From Bacteroidales bacterium (GTDB lineage: Bacteria > Bacteroidota > Bacteroidia > Bacteroidales > UBA932), in contig JAGAAU010000074.1 of assembly GCA_017615135.1 (NCBI GenBank), positions 1-9,493 on the forward strand: a stretch of 9,493 nt of DNA. Direction: 5' to 3'. Positions 5,537 through 9,493 of the stretch are shown here, piece after piece. Under the pieces are notes generated by a model. The model worked only from the letters and a program-made list of their open reading frames with translations, searched no databases and was not told where the DNA came from. Positions within the stretch are counted from its first letter, which is position 1. Each line of letters opens with the position of its first letter. The position numbers were made by a program, and so were the translations under genes.

Positions 5537-7522
5537 TTATCTTGCTTTAAGGCGTGCAATAAGGTCGTTGCCCAGCGCTTCCTTCGCCACGATGTGGTCC
5601 AGGACAGCGGTAACGAATGAATTGGACTCAAAATCGCCGCGCACCTGTTCAAAATCCTGAATTTTAACTTCCTTGCTGCCGTCGGCACCGAACCCTGTCA
5701 TGGAGGCCAGGCCGAATTCTTTCCTGGCATCTTCATAAAGAGTCCTGTCCAGACCAATGACAGCTTCCTTCCACTGTTCAACTATGGAAATTACATCGGC
5801 GGCGGTCATTTCTGAAGGATCCTTGCCAAAGAAGCCCTTGTACTGGCCGTATGCCCAGGTCCATTCATAATCGTAATACAGGCGATGCATTTCCGCAAAA
5901 GCGGCATTGATTTCATCCACGGAAGAAACGCTGCCGTCTTCAATGCGGGCAAGGAGGTCGTCGACCACAGATTTAGGTGCTATCATTCCGCTCAGGTCCA
6001 CCCAATATCCGCTGCCTTCCAGCACACGTGGAGCCAGTTCGGCGCGGATCTGTTCGTCCGTTGCTCCGGCAGGGAGGTTTTCGAGCCGTTTGATTATAGA
6101 ATTACCCAGAAATTTGGTTATTGCGGTATGGTAGAGCCGGAGACCGTTCTTGAGCGAACTGTTCTTGATTTTGGTGCTGTGGTACGCATATACGTCGGAA
6201 AGTTCGCCGGAGGAATACTGCAGATTGCGGAGCAGTTCTGTCCCCTTAATCATTTTCTGAACCGTAAACGGGCTCAGGAGGTTGAAGTTGATGCTGTCCA
6301 GACGGTCCGGGTCCTTACGGCCGTCGCGCTTGGGCCATTTCTGCGCATCTCGGATAGTCCCCACGCTCCTCAGGTTCACCGCCGGCACCAGATAGGTGGT
6401 ATTCTGCTGCTCGATCAGATACGAGAACGGCAGATTGGTGGTGTCGGAATGGGTTACATGCCTCCCCATCACGAGTGAAAACGCTCCGATTCTCGCGGGC
6501 CAGAGTATGTACGAATCCGAAGCGGTCTTGGACCCCCTCTCAAGTATTCCCTGATGTATGGGACCCAATTTGTACATATGGTTGCTCTGATTGGAGCCGC
6601 TGCCTGCATTCATGAAAGAGAACATGCCGGCTATAAGCAGGGTACTCTTGTGGTGGGTAACGGTAAACGGGCCGGCAAAGATGGCACAGGCTTCTCCGTT
6701 CTCTCCCTGGCAATTTGAGAAAAAGAGGGAATCCGATGCGCTGTATCCGTGTCCGAAATGACAGCTCTGCCCTATGAAACAACGCAGCAGAGTAGTATTG
6801 TCTTCAACCGAGGAACCGCTGCAGATAATGAAATCGTCTGCAATCACACCGTGGCCAACACAGACCGGGGCTGCCGCATTGCTGACTATGGTTCCGTTAC
6901 GAAGACGGCTCGCACCGCTGATTACCGCATAGTCTCCGATTCTGACCGCACAGATGAAACGCGTGTTCCGTATGGTCACGTGAGAGCCGATGGTTCCGGC
7001 AGCACTGCGCCTGGACTCCGCAAAACTGTCCGTGATAGCATTCAGACGCTTGATAAGGGCCGGACGATGACGGTACATTGTAAGGATGTAAGCAGTCTGC
7101 GCGCTGAGACGTTCATGGATGCGCACTTCGCGCCCTCCGGTTTCGTTCATGACGGCAACTTCCACTCCGTTACCAAAGGTACTTTCGCCGTCTGTGTATA
7201 TCAGGTCTACATTTTCCACGACAGAGCCGTCTCCAATCACATAATTGGCTATGTAATTGGAGACATTCTCTATCAGGCAGTTGTCGCCAACCGTAACATT
7301 GTGCAGGCTGGCGTTGCGAAGTCCGGTCGCCTTGCTCATGCCTCCGGGGAGCCTGACCTCCCCCTCGAAACTGCCAAGACGCACCGTTCCGGAGAAATTT
7401 ACACAACTGATACGGGACAGGTCCGGCTTTTCGGCTGAGGTAAACACTTCAGACCAGTCAGCAGCCCGGCATCCGTTCTGCTCCAGGACAGAAACCTCGG
7501 ATTCTGAGAAATTCCTAAACAT
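5537..7522 (-). CDS. DUF4954 family protein, left-handed beta-helix
   Basis: A Bacteroidetes-specific family of about 660 residues with no established function; this copy is 661 residues. No signal peptide or membrane segment is visible, so it is probably cytosolic. The N-terminal block 'SESEVSVLEQNGCRAADW' (6-23) fits the family. Residues about 40-380 carry hexapeptide-like [IV]GxxxxI turns such as 'VTVGDNCLIENV' (76-87), 'VIGDGSVVENV' (95-105) and 'VRIGDYAVISGA' (193-204), typical of LbetaH acyltransferases and nucleotidyltransferases. The highly conserved 'SNCQGENGEACAIFAGP' (269-285) and 'AGMFSFMNAGSGSNQSNHMY' (298-317) identify the family. Residues about 400-661 are mostly helical. The ATG directly abuts the upstream stop. 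Sugar-nucleotide or acyl-transfer roles are conceivable from the fold only. Confidence 0.92.
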   Translation of the reverse strand: MFRNFSESEVSVLEQNGCRAADWSEVFTSAEKPDLSRISCVNFSGTVRLGSFEGEVRLPGGMSKATGLRNASLHNVTVGDNCLIENVSNYIANYVIGDGSVVENVDLIYTDGESTFGNGVEVAVMNETGGREVRIHERLSAQTAYILTMYRHRPALIKRLNAITDSFAESRRSAAGTIGSHVTIRNTRFICAVRIGDYAVISGASRLRNGTIVSNAAAPVCVGHGVIADDFIICSGSSVEDNTTLLRCFIGQSCHFGHGYSASDSLFFSNCQGENGEACAIFAGPFTVTHHKSTLLIAGMFSFMNAGSGSNQSNHMYKLGPIHQGILERGSKTASDSYILWPARIGAFSLVMGRHVTHSDTTNLPFSYLIEQQNTTYLVPAVNLRSVGTIRDAQKWPKRDGRKDPDRLDSINFNLLSPFTVQKMIKGTELLRNLQYSSGELSDVYAYHSTKIKNSSLKNGLRLYHTAITKFLGNSIIKRLENLPAGATDEQIRAELAPRVLEGSGYWVDLSGMIAPKSVVDDLLARIEDGSVSSVDEINAAFAEMHRLYYDYEWTWAYGQYKGFFGKDPSEMTAADVISIVEQWKEAVIGLDRTLYEDARKEFGLASMTGFGADGSKEVKIQDFEQVRGDFESNSFVTAVLDHIVAKEALGNDLIARLKAR

Positions 7523-7525
7523 TTA
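7520..7525 (-). other. Abutting stop/start (TAAATG), translational coupling site
   Basis: On the - strand the phosphoesterase stop TAA is followed at once by the DUF4954 ATG with no spacer. The two genes must share a transcript, and re-initiation by terminating ribosomes is the likely way the second is translated. No Shine-Dalgarno-like purine run is obvious in front. Confidence 0.7.
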
Positions 7526-9493
7526 CCAGCTGACCGTACGAGTCCAAGTATTGCCAAAGCGGTCTGTAACGCTAACGACGCCACTGTTGGGAGTAGCCTC
7601 GGCAGGAGCGCGGAAAATAGTGGAAATGGAACCGGCACCGCTTGCGGAATAACCACTCCACTTCTTGTATATGCTGCAATTCTTCTTGTAATGCGTACGC
7701 ATCTCGGTATCGGCCAGATCGTGACGGGAATCGTCGGTGAGTCTCTCCATCACTACAGGCTCCCCACCGTCGGGCGTAAACACGGGATTCTCCCATTTCT
7801 CGTCCCAGAGGAAGACATTTGCATAAACATAATTGTCGCCATAGGAGCCGCGGGGATAAGCATGCATCTGGTAGTTGTCATCCAGCAGAGCACCGCCTGC
7901 CTTCATATAGGCCTTACCGCCGCTAATGGTCCAGTCTTTCCAGTTATAGGCAGGTCTGCTGCTGGTGTAACCGGAAGTAGATCCTACCCAGGAGGCGCGC
8001 TCGTATTTGGTAGCATGGAAGTGCCAGCTTATCTCTTCCCCGTTCACCTCAACCACGGTAAAGCCGCGGGGAGTGCCGTCAGCCAGATACTCATTGGTCC
8101 AGAGTTCGCCGGTTGAGCGCGCAAGCGTATGAACCTGCACCCTCTTGTGACGATGATCTTCAGGATAGATGTAGTTAAATCCGACATGAGTATGTCCAGC
8201 CCATGCATGAACCTCCGCATAATTATTGATGAGGTCGCCATAGTCGGGACCGTGCTTTGCGGTATTCGAGCGCTCACTGCCACTCTGCTGCTTGAACATA
8301 GGCGAGTGGGAGCAAACCATGAGTTTGGAAGAGGTAGGAACATAGGACAGATCTGCACACAGCCATTCCCAGACTTCGTCGGTGAGGCCCTGTTCATAGT
8401 CGGTGAGCTGGTTGCCATTACCCGGATCCTGCTTCATGATAAGGTTGTCCAGCACCACAAAGTGAATCTTCCCGAGATTGAACGAATAGTTCCTGGGGCC
8501 AAAGAGATTCTCCCAGGGGGCAGCACCGTCGTCGTCGTTGGACGCGGAGGGATCGTTGTCGTGGTTACCTATCACATTGTAGGTGGGGAAACCGGTGTGC
8601 GAAAGCCCCGTGGTATAATTGCTGAACAGGGTCATGTTCTCATGCACAAGGTCTCCGAGGCAGATACCGTAAACCTGGCCGGAAATACCGGCGGCCACAT
8701 CCGCAAGCTCCTGATAAAGGTCTTCGCAGATATCAAGGGACATGAAGGCCGTCTTGTCAAGGTTCCAATTCGACTTGCGCGGCTGCGGGTCTGCTGTAAA
8801 CAGGACGGTGTAATGATCTGGATCCGACACAGGCTCAAGTGCGAAGTTGCCCATATTGTATATCCCGTTTGAAGGAGTGACGGACGCAAGTTTCCTGTAG
8901 AACTTCGGCAGCCCTGCTTCAACCGGGGGCATATAACCGGAAGGAGTGCTGACATAGATGAAGCGAGTGGTGGAAATATCGCTCTGCATATAGAAAGTTC
9001 CGTCGTGGAAAGTCCGCACGCATTGCCTTCCGTCACTGACGACTACCCCTTCCAGACCAGTTCCGTTGTTGTCCGTCACACGCCCTGTCACGTTGTAAGG
9101 ATCGAGAATCAGCTTGTCTACATCTACCTCGGCAAGACCGAACTCGATAGGCGCATCTGCCTGTACCAGAGCAAATTCAGGCATCCAGTACAACTTCCCT
9201 GCCTCGAGGCTGATAGCTGAGCTGCGCGTCATTGTGAGCTGATTGTCGTTCTCGTCGATGAGAGTTACATGGAAGCCGCCGGGATAGGCCCCGGGAGGAA
9301 TTACGACAATCGCCTCTACAACTTCCGTTTCCGACAGGGCGGCATTGGGATTCATAACGACAAACGAGTTATAGGAGGCGGCATCTGCCGGAGCGAGGGT
9401 ACCATCGGCATAATCGATGGCAAATTCTCCGCTCAACTGCTCTTCGCTATTACCCCAGAACTGTATGGACGACAACTGCTGGGCCGCACCGGC
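7523..9493 (-). CDS. Calcineurin-like phosphoesterase, MetallophosN/C architecture, N-terminus outside window
   Basis: The frame is open to the right edge (it begins AGAAQQLSS), so the start and any signal peptide lie outside; the TTG codon at 9473-9475 is not a credible start. In the 656 residues visible, about 1-125 form a beta-rich region of uncertain family. About 133-221 are a MetallophosN-type domain ('VTGRVTDNNGTGLEGVVVSD', then 'TPSGY'). About 228-441 are the catalytic domain with all metal-binding motifs: DPQ (Asp235, Gln237), GD (Asp281), GNHD (309-312), SH (His396) and GHTH (433-436). About 496-656 are MetallophosC ('YVYANVFLWDEKW', 'VSVTDRFGN'). Such proteins hydrolyse phosphomonoesters or diesters with a dimetal centre; the substrate is unknown. 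It is first of the visible three-gene - strand operon. Confident in domains, less so in the N-terminal region. Confidence 0.92.
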   Translation of the reverse strand, partial: AGAAQQLSSIQFWGNSEEQLSGEFAIDYADGTLAPADAASYNSFVVMNPNAALSETEVVEAIVVIPPGAYPGGFHVTLIDENDNQLTMTRSSAISLEAGKLYWMPEFALVQADAPIEFGLAEVDVDKLILDPYNVTGRVTDNNGTGLEGVVVSDGRQCVRTFHDGTFYMQSDISTTRFIYVSTPSGYMPPVEAGLPKFYRKLASVTPSNGIYNMGNFALEPVSDPDHYTVLFTADPQPRKSNWNLDKTAFMSLDICEDLYQELADVAAGISGQVYGICLGDLVHENMTLFSNYTTGLSHTGFPTYNVIGNHDNDPSASNDDDGAAPWENLFGPRNYSFNLGKIHFVVLDNLIMKQDPGNGNQLTDYEQGLTDEVWEWLCADLSYVPTSSKLMVCSHSPMFKQQSGSERSNTAKHGPDYGDLINNYAEVHAWAGHTHVGFNYIYPEDHRHKRVQVHTLARSTGELWTNEYLADGTPRGFTVVEVNGEEISWHFHATKYERASWVGSTSGYTSSRPAYNWKDWTISGGKAYMKAGGALLDDNYQMHAYPRGSYGDNYVYANVFLWDEKWENPVFTPDGGEPVVMERLTDDSRHDLADTEMRTHYKKNCSIYKKWSGYSASGAGSISTIFRAPAEATPNSGVVSVTDRFGNTWTRTVSW

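Noticed and set aside
6749..7438. Long + strand open frame (229 codons) opposite the DUF4954 gene.
   Set aside because: It lies wholly within the conserved beta-helix coding region on the other strand and has no domain-like pattern or export signal.
8129..8872. Long + strand open frame (247 codons) opposite the metallophosphoesterase.
   Set aside because: The opposite strand encodes all the metal-binding motifs across this stretch; the + frame is a shadow.

Overview
The window reads as chromosomal DNA of a Bacteroidales bacterium, possibly a gut Rikenellaceae/Alistipes-like lineage. This rests on family content: a DUF4954 left-handed beta-helix protein, a MetallophosN/MetallophosC-type phosphoesterase, a Fib_succ_major lipoprotein, and a LemA-TPM pair. 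Genes lack clear Shine-Dalgarno sequences, and one perfect Bacteroidetes -7 promoter hexamer-plus (TAnnTTTG) is visible. The species is not resolvable from the sequence alone. No tRNA, rRNA, CRISPR array, transposase or integrase was seen, and no gene-free stretch exceeds 300 bases.

Left end (1-971). A type-B carboxylesterase fragment (+ strand, 5' end outside the window) runs head-on into an ApbE-like FMN transferase lipoprotein (- strand). Both lose their C-terminal part at the same place, about 380-402, and past that point each open frame merely reads the antisense of the other. This is a chimeric junction: a real deletion/inversion or an assembly join. The esterase also carries Glu where the nucleophilic Ser of the GxSxG elbow should be.

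Middle (1041-3504, + strand). Three tightly spaced genes form a likely operon: a surface lipoprotein with a Fibrobacter-type paralogous domain, LemA, and a TPM-domain membrane protein with a Gly/Ser-rich tail. The short divergent region before them (972-1040) holds the candidate ApbE promoter and a perfect 6-bp inverted repeat overlapping it.

Right (3543-9493, - strand). Three genes are packed with 0- and 2-bp gaps and read right to left. They are a secreted-type calcineurin-like phosphoesterase with an extra N-terminal beta-rich region (5' end outside the window), a cytosolic-looking DUF4954 beta-helix protein, and a remarkable fusion of a histidine phosphatase (RHGxR...HD) with a phosphodiester glycosidase (NAGPA/DUF2233, mannose-6-phosphate 'uncovering enzyme' family). 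Known family chemistry suggests the fusion could first remove a sugar cap from a sugar-phosphate diester and then hydrolyse the exposed phosphomonoester. With the neighbouring phosphoesterase, this looks like a compact phosphate-removal cassette, perhaps aimed at phosphorylated glycans. The pathway is an inference; the domain content is directly visible.
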